Source: an uncultured Bacteroidota bacterium (GTDB taxonomy: Bacteria; Bacteroidota; Bacteroidia; Bacteroidales; P3). From it: a stretch of DNA of 64,000 nucleotides. Location of the stretch: assembly GCA_902788805.1 (NCBI GenBank), contig CADALO010000002.1:192349-256348 (forward strand), in the 5' to 3' direction. The position numbers were made by a program, and so were the translations under genes. Shown here piece by piece: positions 17,158 to 30,025 of this stretch (positions within the stretch are counted from its first letter, which is position 1; every line of letters begins with the position of its first letter). The notes beneath the pieces are model-generated. The model saw nothing but the letters and a program-made list of their open reading frames with translations, made no database searches and was not told the DNA's origin.

Positions 17158-18540
17158 ATGGCAAAATCGATACAAGACAATAACGTTTTCTACAATATGC
17201 TAAGCCCGTTGGTGCAGTTCGGGACGAGATGCCATTACCAGCGTTTTGAAGTGCACGGGCTTGACAATCTGCCCCAAGACGGTGCCTACATCATAGCTCC
17301 TTGTCATCAGCAGGCATTGATGGAGCCGCTTGCGGTACTCAACTTTGCCCCCAAGCCGCCGGTGTTCCTGGCGCGAGCCGACATCTTCGAGAAGCCTGCG
17401 ATACGTGCAATCCTTACGTTCTTGAAGATACTGCCCGTCTACCGCATTCGCGACGGACAAAGCAATCTGTCGAAAAACAACGACATCTTCGACCGTTCGC
17501 GCGATGTGCTGCTCGACGGCTTTCCGTTGTGTCTTATGGCCGAGGGTCGCCACAATAACCGCCACCACTTGCTGCAAATGGGCAAGGGAATGTTCCGCAT
17601 TGCCGGCGAGACACAACTCAAACTCGGCGACCATCCGCTCTATATTGTCCCGACAGGCATTGATTTCGATGAATACGAGCGGCCATACAGCAATCTGGTG
17701 GTCAATATCGGCAAACCCATACCTGTCCAGCCGTTTATAAAGGATTTCCGCGAGAATGAGCCTGTGGCGCTCAACGAGATGCGCGAGGCGTTGTCCACCG
17801 CTCTCAGCCCTCTGATGCACGATATTCGCGACGAGGAACACTATGAAGAGATATTCACGCTATGCAATGTCCTAAACCGAGAGGTGCGTCATCGCGAAGG
17901 ATTGAAGAACGGCGCCTGGAACAGGTTCTTGGTGCGGCAAAAGATATCGCGTGAGCTTGACAGACGTGCGGTGGAGCACAAGGCCGACTTCGATACTCTG
18001 ATGTCGGACACACGCAACTATCAGCAGCAATGCCGTCGTCTGCGTCTTCGTGAAAGGATGGAGGCCGACCATTGGAATGTCGCCGCCACTATACTCTCGC
18101 TGATACCAATTGCAGCACTGCTGGCCGGGGTTATAGCCTTGCCGCCGGTGCGATGGATATTTTTCTTTTGGCTGATATGCTATCCGATACCTTTCCTGCC
18201 GACGCACCTATTGACCAAGAAGCTTATCGGCGACAGCCAGTTCCGCAGCTCGGTCAATTTCGGCATAAGGCTCATCCTTTCAATCATATATGCCATTGTC
18301 ATAGGTATAGTTATGGCTTGTACGGGTGGTGCCTGGATGAGCAATCTGGCCGACATCGGTGCCTGGTGGGGGCTTATAGCCGTGGCGTTGCTTCATATCG
18401 AAGCCATCCTTGCCGGCCCCACAGTCAATGCCCTCAAAGCCATTGGCCGCAATATGCGTTACTGGTGGCTCAGGATTGTGAGATGCAAAAAGATGAAGGT
18501 TCTAAACGAGAGTTACAGAAAACTTGTCGGCTCATTTTAA
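17158..18540 (+). CDS. PlsC-like acyltransferase with C-terminal membrane domain
   Basis: 460 residues. Residues about 25-230 form a lysophosphatidate-acyltransferase-like domain. The His motif reads APCHQQALMEPLAVL; the usual HxxxxD is shifted and the acid is Glu (H-x5-E), as in some Bacteroidetes homologues that have NHxNxLMD. MAEGRHNNRH stands for the FPEGTR block and YIVPTGIDFDEYER for the later block. The C-terminal third (about 305-440) has hydrophobic segments such as VAATILSLIPIAALLAGVIA and IIYAIVIGIVMACTGGAWM, so the protein is anchored in the inner membrane. Likely role: acylating a glycerolipid precursor; acceptor not proven. It stands alone on the plus strand. Confidence 0.82.
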   Translation: MAKSIQDNNVFYNMLSPLVQFGTRCHYQRFEVHGLDNLPQDGAYIIAPCHQQALMEPLAVLNFAPKPPVFLARADIFEKPAIRAILTFLKILPVYRIRDGQSNLSKNNDIFDRSRDVLLDGFPLCLMAEGRHNNRHHLLQMGKGMFRIAGETQLKLGDHPLYIVPTGIDFDEYERPYSNLVVNIGKPIPVQPFIKDFRENEPVALNEMREALSTALSPLMHDIRDEEHYEEIFTLCNVLNREVRHREGLKNGAWNRFLVRQKISRELDRRAVEHKADFDTLMSDTRNYQQQCRRLRLRERMEADHWNVAATILSLIPIAALLAGVIALPPVRWIFFFWLICYPIPFLPTHLLTKKLIGDSQFRSSVNFGIRLILSIIYAIVIGIVMACTGGAWMSNLADIGAWWGLIAVALLHIEAILAGPTVNALKAIGRNMRYWWLRIVRCKKMKVLNESYRKLVGSF

Positions 18541-18687
18541 GAAACTGTTTTAAATAAATTGAATGTTTTCTTAAAGAACCTAAACGGCATCTTTTCCTTC
18601 TTTTTTCGGTTGCAATGGACCCCCATTGCGCCCTCAAAAACAAGAAAAACCTGCTCGTTTATGTTCATAAGAAACCATTAATCAAAT

Positions 18688-19437
18688 TTAAACATTTTCT
18701 AAAAAGATGGGTTCTTCGTTGCATTGAGCGCCGCTATAGTCAAACTCTGTCTCGGGGAAAAGGTCTTTGACGGGTTCTAAGCCGCTGAGCACCTCGTCCC
18801 AACGTCCCCAGCAATGCATAGGGTAGAAGTGGCCCGTTTGTATTTGCTGCAGCCATTGGCACACGCCACGCAACATCTCGCTGCCTAAACGCGGGTCGAC
18901 GGGAAACATAACGTAGTCGACGGCTTTGGTAATTGTTCTCACCTCTTTGAGGTTGGACAGGAACATTCCTTCCATCTCGTCGAGTGAGCAACGCAAGTGT
19001 TCTTCTTCATTCTCAGGGAAGTACCAGTTGTTGTTGTCGCCGGCGTGATATATTGTGGTGCCGTCACTTAACGATACAAGCGAGGCGATGCCCACATCTG
19101 TCGAGCGCAATGCATAGAGTTTCAGATACTCGTCCTCGTAGATGTCGGCAGGACGAAGCACGGCGGTGGCTACAGGAGGTTTTATCCTGCGTCGCTTAGA
19201 AGTGTCGTAGGATATCAGCAGACGTGCGTCGGCATAGTCCTGTATCTCAGGATTGAAATGGTCTTCGTGAAAGTGTGATTCTATGAAGTAAAGCTGTTTC
19301 TCCCCGCGGTTGTCAATCAGCGTGTGGAGTTTCATATCCTGACTGTCTTTCCAATAGTCATAAACCAGCAGGGCATTATCGGTCTCTACTGCAAAACAAC
19401 TGTGATAAATATAGTTAACTTTCACCACGTCAATCAA
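18688..19437 (-). CDS. Metallo-beta-lactamase-fold hydrolase
   Basis: 249 residues. YIYHSCFAVE opens the fold, ESHFHEDHFNPE (His55, His57, Asp59, His60) is the HxHxDH metal site, YHAGDNNNW supplies the next ligands, and YPMHCWGRWD the last His. It resembles UPF0173/UlaG-like hydrolases with unknown substrate and is cytoplasmic. Its ATG at 19437 overlaps the transporter stop by four bases, so it is translationally coupled to the Na/Pi cotransporter. The convergent spacer 18541-18687 has no clear terminator. Confidence 0.85.
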   Translation of the reverse strand: MIDVVKVNYIYHSCFAVETDNALLVYDYWKDSQDMKLHTLIDNRGEKQLYFIESHFHEDHFNPEIQDYADARLLISYDTSKRRRIKPPVATAVLRPADIYEDEYLKLYALRSTDVGIASLVSLSDGTTIYHAGDNNNWYFPENEEEHLRCSLDEMEGMFLSNLKEVRTITKAVDYVMFPVDPRLGSEMLRGVCQWLQQIQTGHFYPMHCWGRWDEVLSGLEPVKDLFPETEFDYSGAQCNEEPIFLENV

Positions 19438-21161
19438 TCCTCCTTCTTTCCGCCAATTGCTTCTGACACGTTGATTATGTAGTCGCCAAGTTTCTCGTAG
19501 AGGGCATACAGGGCGCTGTAGGCGTTGCCTATGGCATAGTCGTAGATGCCAAGCTTCAGAGCGTCAAGGTGCTGCGCACGCAGCAGGTCGCGATAGGCGT
19601 TGATGTCGTGTTCGGCAGCATAGGCAGCGTCAAGGTCGATGTTGTCATAGTCTTTGAGGTTGGCGTCCATCACATCAAGGGCTTTCTGCACCAGTTCGCT
19701 CATATGTGCAAGGTTGGCGTTGAGGCTTGAGTCGAAATGGACGGCATCCTCACGTTTGCTTTTGCGTGTCATAGCTATCTGGAAAATGGCGTCGCCAATG
19801 CTTTCCAGGTTGTCGATAATGCGCAGCATAGTGCTGATACGTTCTGATGCGTGCTGGCTCACGTCGCCGCTGCCGACACGGGTAAGGAACTTTGTGATTT
19901 CCTGTTCCATACGGTCGGTGATGTCCTCGTATTTTGTTATGCGCTCAATGAGAGAGTCAAACTCCTCGTCGTCCTTGGCGGTGCGAAGTCCCGGCAGGAA
20001 GGTGTACATACGCAGCACCCGTTTCGAGAACTCCTCAATCTCGCTCTTGGCCGACTGCAGGTTGAGCTCGGCGGTAGAGAGCCAGTTGCCCTCGATATAG
20101 GTGAGGCGGAACTCGTCCTCGGTGTCTTCGACCTTGGTTTTCACCATCCAGTCGACAATCTTCAATATCTGCGGTATGAAGAAGGCGAGGATAATGGTGT
20201 TGCCGACATTGAAAATGGTGTGGAACAGCGATATGGCCAGAGGCACCGACTCGCGGTTGTAGAGCGGGTCGTCGACCGGAGCGTAGGGGCTGCATCCTGT
20301 CATATTCTCAGTCAGGAAAGCGATGAAGTTCATCAGCGGCGAGAACACGATGAGCGTTATGATTACACCCACCACGTTGAATACCAAGTGGGCGCGGGCG
20401 GCTTTCTTGCCGGCTGTGTTGGCCACCAGTGCCGCAAGGTTTGCGGTGATGGTCGTGCCGATATTCTGTCCCATAACCAGAGCCACGGCGACGTCAAAGC
20501 CGATCCATCCGTTGTAGCACATCACAAGGGTTATGGCCATCATTGCAGCAGATGCCTGCACGAGGCAGGTGAGCAGGGCGCCGATGGCAATGAAAATAAG
20601 TATCGACCAGAAACCGTAGTCGCTGAGAGTCGATATTGCGTGAAGGAAATTGGGATATTGGTCGAGGTTCGACATCGGTTCCTGCAGCAGTTCCATACCC
20701 ACAAGCAGCAGGGCGAGGCCGATGATGGTTTGTCCGATCGACTTCATCTTGTCGCGGCCCGAGAAGATAAAGAAAAGGCTTATGGCCGCCAGCAGCATAG
20801 GCAAACTGAATCCACCGGCATTGTCGCCAAGGCCGAAAAGTGTTATTATCCACGCCGTTACGGTGGTGCCGATATTGGCACCCATAATGACTGCCACGGC
20901 TCCTGCCAGCGACAGCAAGCCGGCGTTGACAAAGCCCACCACCATTACCGTTGTGGCCGACGAACTTTGGATGGCTGCGGTTACAGCCGTACCGGTCAAG
21001 ATGCCGCTCAGAGGGTTGCCGGTTATGTGTTTCAATACGGAACGCATCTTGCTTCCTGCAATCTTCTGAAGGCCTTCGCTCATCAGCTTCATTGCAAAGA
21101 GGAAGACTGCCAATGCACCGGCCAATTTTAAAATAACTGTTACAATATCCCAGACATTCAT
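19434..21161 (-). CDS. Na/phosphate cotransporter family protein with PhoU-like tail
   Basis: 575 residues. Two inverted halves of a NptA/PNaS-type transporter are present. AAIQSSSATT (63-71) and GANIGTTVTA (94-103) lie in the first half, and VQASAAMMA and GQNIGTTITA in the second. In the second half the QSSS element has become QASAA, as in many bacterial members. About 350 residues of membrane helices are followed by a cytoplasmic PhoU-like helical domain (about 360-575, for example ERISTMLRIIDNLESIGDAI). It would import phosphate or a related anion with Na+. It is the first gene of a coupled pair with the MBL-fold hydrolase. Confidence 0.92.
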   Translation of the reverse strand: MNVWDIVTVILKLAGALAVFLFAMKLMSEGLQKIAGSKMRSVLKHITGNPLSGILTGTAVTAAIQSSSATTVMVVGFVNAGLLSLAGAVAVIMGANIGTTVTAWIITLFGLGDNAGGFSLPMLLAAISLFFIFSGRDKMKSIGQTIIGLALLLVGMELLQEPMSNLDQYPNFLHAISTLSDYGFWSILIFIAIGALLTCLVQASAAMMAITLVMCYNGWIGFDVAVALVMGQNIGTTITANLAALVANTAGKKAARAHLVFNVVGVIITLIVFSPLMNFIAFLTENMTGCSPYAPVDDPLYNRESVPLAISLFHTIFNVGNTIILAFFIPQILKIVDWMVKTKVEDTEDEFRLTYIEGNWLSTAELNLQSAKSEIEEFSKRVLRMYTFLPGLRTAKDDEEFDSLIERITKYEDITDRMEQEITKFLTRVGSGDVSQHASERISTMLRIIDNLESIGDAIFQIAMTRKSKREDAVHFDSSLNANLAHMSELVQKALDVMDANLKDYDNIDLDAAYAAEHDINAYRDLLRAQHLDALKLGIYDYAIGNAYSALYALYEKLGDYIINVSEAIGGKKED

Positions 21162-21218
21162 CTTCTAATTGATTGGTTTATTGTTTGGTACTGTTTTTAT
21201 TATTCTTTGTTAGACGGT

Positions 21219-21227
21219 GCAAAGATA
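21219..21227 (-). promoter_or_regulatory. Promoter box of the Na/Pi transporter gene
   Basis: Minus-strand TATCTTTGC, followed by ACCG. It is about 58 bp before the transporter ATG and just downstream of the rnr stop (21273), so it separates the two transcripts. Confidence 0.6.
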
Positions 21228-21272
21228 CGTATCATCTGTTGTTCAGAGCATAGAAATGCTGTTACGTTTTTG

Positions 21273-23594
21273 TTAAGATTTCTTTCGGCTCTTGTTGGCG
21301 GTCTTTTTTCCCCTTGTTTTGCCGGTGGTTTTTTTAGCCTTGGCGGTCTTGGTGTCTTTTGTTTTGCTGCCCTTGGTGCTTCTTGGCTTGCTGCTGTTGC
21401 TCGTCGCCTCAAACTCTTCTTCCACCAGGTCGAAGTCAATCTGCTTCTTGAGCATATCCACAGCCCTGACGCGCACCAGCACTGGGTCGCCGAGCTTGTA
21501 GCACTTGCCGTAGCGACGCCCGATGACTTGGTAGTTGTCCTCGTCAAGCATATAGTAGTCGCCCTTCAGCGAGCCGATGGGTATCATACCCTCGCATTTG
21601 TTGCCTTCTATTTCAGCGTAGATGCCCCACTTGCTGACGCCCGATATGTTGGCCGGGAATACCTGTCCCAGCTTGTCGCTCAGATACTCTGCCTGCTTGT
21701 ATTTGACGCTGGTGCGCTCGGCGTCGGCAGCCTTCTTCTCCATCACCGAGCAATGCTTGCAGTATTCCTCATATTCTTCGGCGTTCACGCTGTCGCCGCC
21801 ACCTTGGTAGCGCTCCAGCAGTCGGTGCACCATCAGGTCGGGATAGCGGCGTATGGGTGACGTGAAGTGTGTGTAGAAGGGGAATGCAAGTCCGTAGTGC
21901 CCTATATTCTCGGTCGAATAGTATGCCTTCGACATTGTGCGGATGGCGATGGTGTCGATCATATACTCCTCGCCGCGGCCCGCTATCTGGTCAAAGAGGC
22001 GGTTGTACGAATCGGCCAAAGCCTTGCGGCTGCCCACTTTCATCTTGAATCCCAGCTTGGTGACAAACTCCACAAAGGTATTAAGCTTCTCGGGGTTTGG
22101 CTCGTCGTGCACGCGATACACGAAGGTCTTGGCCTTCTGCGGCTTCTTGCCTTTCTCGTGCGCGGTCTTGCCTATGCACTCTGCCACGTTGCGGTTGGCC
22201 AGCAGCATAAACTCCTCTATCAGCCAGTTGGCTTCCTTCTGCTCCTTGATGTATACGCCTATAGGCTTAGCGTTCTCGTCGAGTTGGAATTTCACCTCCT
22301 GTGTGTCGAAGTTGATGGCGCCCTCTTTGTAGCGTTCTTCGCGCAGTATCGTTGCCAGCTTGTGCAGTTCCAAAACCGCCTCGTCAGGTTGGCTTTTCGC
22401 TTTTCGCTTTCCGCTTTCCGCATCCTTCTCTCCGTTTTCAATAATCTCCTGCGCCTCCTCGTAGTTGTAGCGGCGGTCGCTGTTGATCACCGTCTTGCCA
22501 AACCAGCGCCCCAGAACCTCTGCCTTGTCGTTCATCTCAAAGACGGCGCTGAAGCACAGCTTGTCCTCGTTGGGCCTCAGCGAGCAGACGCCGTTGCACA
22601 GTTTCTCGGGCAGCATCGGTATGGTGCGGTCAACCAGATATACGCTTGTGCCGCGCTCGTAGGCCTCGCGGTCAATGGCGCTGCCGGGCTTTACATAGTA
22701 CGATACGTCGGCAATATGGACGCCCACCTCGTAGTTGCCGTTCTTCAGGCGCTTGAACGACACGGCGTCGTCAAAGTCTTTCGCGTCGGCGGGGTCGATG
22801 GTGAAGGTCGTCGTCTTGCGGAAGTCGCGCCGGCCTTCTATGTCCTTCTTGGTGGGAGCCTTGATTGCCGCCGCCTCTTTCTCGGTCTCTGCCGGAAAGT
22901 CTAACGGAAAGTCGTATTCAGCCAGTATCGACTGCATCTCCACGTTGTTGTCGCCAGGCTTGCCGAGCCTTTTCACCACGCGTCCCACGGGGTTGTTCAT
23001 CTGCTGGGGCCAGTCGGTCATCTCCACCACAGCCTTCTCGCCGTCCTCGGCGCCGGCAAGGTCGTTGAGCGGAACAAAGATGTCCACCACCATATTGCGG
23101 TTGTCGCACACCAGAAAGGCAAAACGGTCCATCTTCTGTATGCGGCCCACAAAGCGTGTCTTGGCGCGTTGCAGAATCTCCACCACCTGGCCTTCAGGCT
23201 TGTGCATCTTGCGCTGCGGGAACATCAGCACCTTCACTGTGTCGCCGTGCAGGGCGTGATTGGTATAGTTGGGCGCTATCATCACATCCTCGCGGCCCTC
23301 CTCCTGCGGTATGACGTAGGCCTTGCCGGTTTGCTTCATATCAATGGTGCCCACGATGTAGTTCTTAGGCAGCAGGTCGTCGTTGATGTGCTTGGGGTTG
23401 ATCTTGTACTTGCCGCGGCCTTCCTCGACCAGTATCTTGCTTTCGGCCATCTCCAATATGGTGGCCTGCACCAGTTGGCGCTGAGCCTTGTCGTAGGCAC
23501 CCACCTTCGATGCAATCTGTTTGTAGTTGAACGCCGTGAAAGGGGCATTGGCAAAGATTTTCAGTATCTGTGTTGCAAATTTGTCGTTATTCAT
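21273..23594 (-). CDS. rnr: Ribonuclease R
   Basis: 773 residues, a 3'-5' exoribonuclease of the RNR family. An N-terminal winged helix (ILKIFANAPFTAFNYKQIAS), cold-shock domains, an RNB catalytic domain with DPADAKDFDDAVSF (metal-binding Asp cluster) and an S1 domain (VSKWGIYAEIEGNKCEGMIP) are seen in order. A Lys/Arg/Ser-rich tail of about 50 residues ends the protein and probably binds RNA. Inside the RNB region an extra segment (EKDAESGKRKAKSQ) is encoded by a run of 7 bp units (CTTTTCG/CTTTCCG, 22393-22420), a simple-sequence insertion kept in frame. Cytoplasmic, involved in RNA turnover and ribosome quality control. Confidence 0.96.
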   Translation of the reverse strand: MNNDKFATQILKIFANAPFTAFNYKQIASKVGAYDKAQRQLVQATILEMAESKILVEEGRGKYKINPKHINDDLLPKNYIVGTIDMKQTGKAYVIPQEEGREDVMIAPNYTNHALHGDTVKVLMFPQRKMHKPEGQVVEILQRAKTRFVGRIQKMDRFAFLVCDNRNMVVDIFVPLNDLAGAEDGEKAVVEMTDWPQQMNNPVGRVVKRLGKPGDNNVEMQSILAEYDFPLDFPAETEKEAAAIKAPTKKDIEGRRDFRKTTTFTIDPADAKDFDDAVSFKRLKNGNYEVGVHIADVSYYVKPGSAIDREAYERGTSVYLVDRTIPMLPEKLCNGVCSLRPNEDKLCFSAVFEMNDKAEVLGRWFGKTVINSDRRYNYEEAQEIIENGEKDAESGKRKAKSQPDEAVLELHKLATILREERYKEGAINFDTQEVKFQLDENAKPIGVYIKEQKEANWLIEEFMLLANRNVAECIGKTAHEKGKKPQKAKTFVYRVHDEPNPEKLNTFVEFVTKLGFKMKVGSRKALADSYNRLFDQIAGRGEEYMIDTIAIRTMSKAYYSTENIGHYGLAFPFYTHFTSPIRRYPDLMVHRLLERYQGGGDSVNAEEYEEYCKHCSVMEKKAADAERTSVKYKQAEYLSDKLGQVFPANISGVSKWGIYAEIEGNKCEGMIPIGSLKGDYYMLDEDNYQVIGRRYGKCYKLGDPVLVRVRAVDMLKKQIDFDLVEEEFEATSNSSKPRSTKGSKTKDTKTAKAKKTTGKTRGKKTANKSRKKS

Positions 23595-23671
23595 CTGCTT
23601 GCTTTTTTCATAAAAACGTAAAAACAGGTATTTTATTGGTTGCCGTGCTCAAAAAAAGAACACAGTTTTAA

Positions 23672-23716
23672 AAAAACAGAAATCGTTGTGGCAGATTGCA
23701 TCCGCCACAACGATTT
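23672..23716 (-). terminator. Terminator behind the giant-protein remnant
   Basis: AAATCGTTGTGGC (23680-23692) pairs perfectly with GCCACAACGATTT (23704-23716). On the minus strand the stem is followed by CTGTTTTTTT. It sits 50 bp past the stop of the 23766-23999 remnant, so the original gene's 3' end was captured with its terminator. Confidence 0.8.
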
Positions 23717-23765
23717 ATCCATTGTCTTTAAACGTTAACCTATAACCGTTAACCATTATCCTTTA

Positions 23766-23999
23766 TCAAAGGCCGTTAACGATGACCTTGGTGTCGCCAC
23801 CGATCTCGCCTTGGTTGCCGCCACCGTAGACATTGCCATAAACGCGGGCTCTTCCAAGCAGACGCACGTCGGTGTCTCCGGTCACAGCTGCAGCATTGCC
23901 GCCGCCAAAGATGTTGCGGCCGACGATGCCGTGGTTGATGATTTCAACGTAGGTGCTGCCGGTAATCTTGCCTTGCGAGTCGTCGACCGGGTATAGCAT
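23766..23999 (-). pseudogene. 3' remnant of a giant VYGGGN-repeat protein
   Basis: A 77-codon frame whose residues from PVDDSQGKITGSTYVEIINH to GGGNQGEIGGDTKVIVNG match the extreme C-terminus of the 2317-residue protein at 44590-51543. By eye 69 of 75 residues are identical; the nucleotide sequence is also close. Similarity starts abruptly at the CCGGTCGACGAC text (about 23991), and the upstream DNA is unrelated AT-rich sequence. The ATG used by the open frame (MLYPV) is probably accidental and there is no signal peptide. The stop codon and terminator are intact. This is a truncated paralogue left by deletion or partial duplication, not a functional gene as far as can be seen. Confidence 0.85.
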
Positions 24000-24120
24000 A
24001 TTTATTTACAAATGAGCCCTGTTTGCTATAAAAATCCGTGAATTTTTATCAAATAAATACTTTTTTTTACCCTCTGATTTAGCCGAACCCTTACTCCGGT
24101 TTCTCCGCCTCCGGTCCATA

Positions 24121-24227
24121 CCAACTCCGGTCGTTGTACAATATATGTACAATAGTTGTACAATACTTGTACAATTGTAAACGTACAAATATTGTACAAG
24201 TATTGTACATATATTGTACGGAGTTGG
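24121..24227. repeat. GTAC-rich inverted repeat, 107 bp
   Basis: CCAACTCCG at 24121 pairs with CGGAGTTGG ending at 24227. Inside, GTACAATATATGTACAATA and CTTGTACAAT on the left pair with ATTGTACAAG and TATTGTACATATATTGTAC on the right. The unit TTGTACAA recurs at least four times and is itself palindromic. It stands alone in a gene-free spacer, upstream of the giant-protein remnant. It could be an operator array, a transposon end or a cruciform. Confidence 0.75.
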
Positions 24228-24544
24228 TCCCTTGAAGGGTTGGAAATGAGGCGGTTACGAAACGGTGCCGAAATTAGGGATAAATAGTTGGTTACGAGGG
24301 TGTTGAATTAAGAAGGGGCGATTTTGAACGCGGATTGTTTATTTTGAACTCGGATTTTTTTTGAACACGAATGACACGAATAACACGAATGGCTCGATAA
24401 ATCTCGCTGAAACCTTTAAAACCCTTTCAACCTTTTTAACCCTTTAAACTTTTTTGAACACGAATTGCCATAAATTATCCGAAAATTATTTTTGAACACG
24501 GATTGAGCGGATAACACGGATATTTTTTGAACACAGAGCTTGGG

Positions 24545-24861
24545 ATGCCTCGGAGAGGCATTATCTCAATAACACCACACTAAGCGACAACGGAGCGCAG
24601 TGTGGGGAACTGTGAACCACCGCGACGAGAGCGTCTCGGAGAGACGCTACCTTGCTGGCTGTTTTATGGTTGCGTGTCTTCGACACGCTGATGCTGTGCC
24701 GTACTCTTATCCCCACACTGCGCCTGCGTCCGCTCCCTTCGGTCGCGTCCCTGCGGCTTAGTGTGGTACTCTTATCCCCACACTGCGCCTGCGTCCGCTC
24801 CCTTCGGTCGCGTCCCTGCGGCTTAGTGTGGGGTTATTGAGATTCAACCTCTTCGAGGTTG
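24545..24861. repeat. MITE-like element, copy A (317 bp)
   Basis: Begins with hairpin ATGCCTCGGAGAGGCAT, then the inverted repeat TCTCAATAACACCACACTAA at 24564. It ends with the complementary GCTTAGTGTGGGGTTATTGA (24821) and hairpin CAACCTCTTCGAGGTTG. Inner hairpins such as GCGTCTCGGAGAGACGC are present. A 65 bp segment (24702-24766, starting TACTCTTATCCCCACACTGC) is tandemly duplicated at 24767-24831. It has no ORF with coding character. Copies B and C are at 40140 and 59501; B is in inverted orientation. Confidence 0.8.
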
Positions 24862-25080
24862 TAAAACACCCTTTCAACATTTTATAATACAATAACTTAT
24901 CAACACATAACTCTTCCAATCCCTTCCAACCCCTTCACCCCTTAACCCCTTCAACCCTTCATCCTCTCACTTCAAACATCATACATCATACCCCTTCACC
25001 CCTTCAACCCTTCACCCCTTCAACCTTTCAACCCTTCATCCTCGCACATCAAACATCATACATCATACATCTTACCTCTT
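24862..25080. repeat. Pyrimidine-rich spacer with short tandem repeats
   Basis: Runs of CCCTTCAACCCTTCA and of the heptamer ATCATAC (24975-24990 and 25050-25070). The reverse-complement text occurs at 39960-40095 next to copy B of the MITE-like element, so the similarity between the two sites extends beyond the element itself. No gene is present. Confidence 0.65.
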
Positions 25081-25088
25081 TGCCCCTT

Positions 25089-25119
25089 AAAAAAAGAGAG
25101 GCGCTTCACAGCGCCCCTC
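25089..25119 (-). terminator. Terminator of the tuf-rpoBC superoperon
   Basis: On the minus strand GAGGGGCGCT, loop GTGA, AGCGCCTCTC, then seven T. The stem is 10 bp and GC-rich with one mismatch. It lies 28 bp past the DUF3467 stop. Confidence 0.9.
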
Positions 25120-25146
25120 ACAATTATATATTAACCTTAAATACTT

Positions 25147-25458
25147 CTACGCTTTGCCTTGTGGCACCATATTGTAGGGTATGGCGTCGTTAGGGCCGTG
25201 TGGCTCGTCGATGGTGCCAAAGGTCTTCTCATAGTTCTGTATGTTGCCGTTGAGGGCCATCAGAAGTCTTTTGGCGTGGGCGGGCGACATTATGATGCGC
25301 TGTCGCACCGTTGCCCCTTCGCGGCCGGGCATAGCCTGTGCGAAGTCGATGATGAACTCGGCAGGGGAGTGGGTTATGACGGCAAGGTTGCTGTAGGTGC
25401 CTTGCGCAACTTCATCGCTGATGTTGATCTTAAGGTCGGTTTTGTTCTCTTGTGCCAT
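25147..25458 (-). CDS. DUF3467 protein
   Basis: 103 residues, MAQENKTDLKINISDEVAQG, then TYSNLAVITHSPAEFIIDFA. This is the DUF3467 family, function unknown, commonly found just behind rpoC in Bacteroidetes. It starts 12 bp after the rpoC stop and is the last gene before the operon terminator, so it is co-expressed with RNA polymerase. No signal peptide or membrane segment. Confidence 0.92.
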   Translation of the reverse strand: MAQENKTDLKINISDEVAQGTYSNLAVITHSPAEFIIDFAQAMPGREGATVRQRIIMSPAHAKRLLMALNGNIQNYEKTFGTIDEPHGPNDAIPYNMVPQGKA

Positions 25459-25470
25459 TGTGTTTCTCTC

Positions 25471-29937
<4,467 letters not shown>

Positions 29938-30025
29938 ATTACTTTTTTGTTTTAGAGTTTAAAGGTTTTAAGGCTGATAGGTGGATACCTAATTGAACTT
30001 TAAAACTTTAGAACTTTTAAACGTA

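Noticed and set aside
24006..24188. 60-codon minus-strand frame through the GTAC inverted repeat
   Set aside because: Most of it is encoded by the inverted repeat; no coding character.
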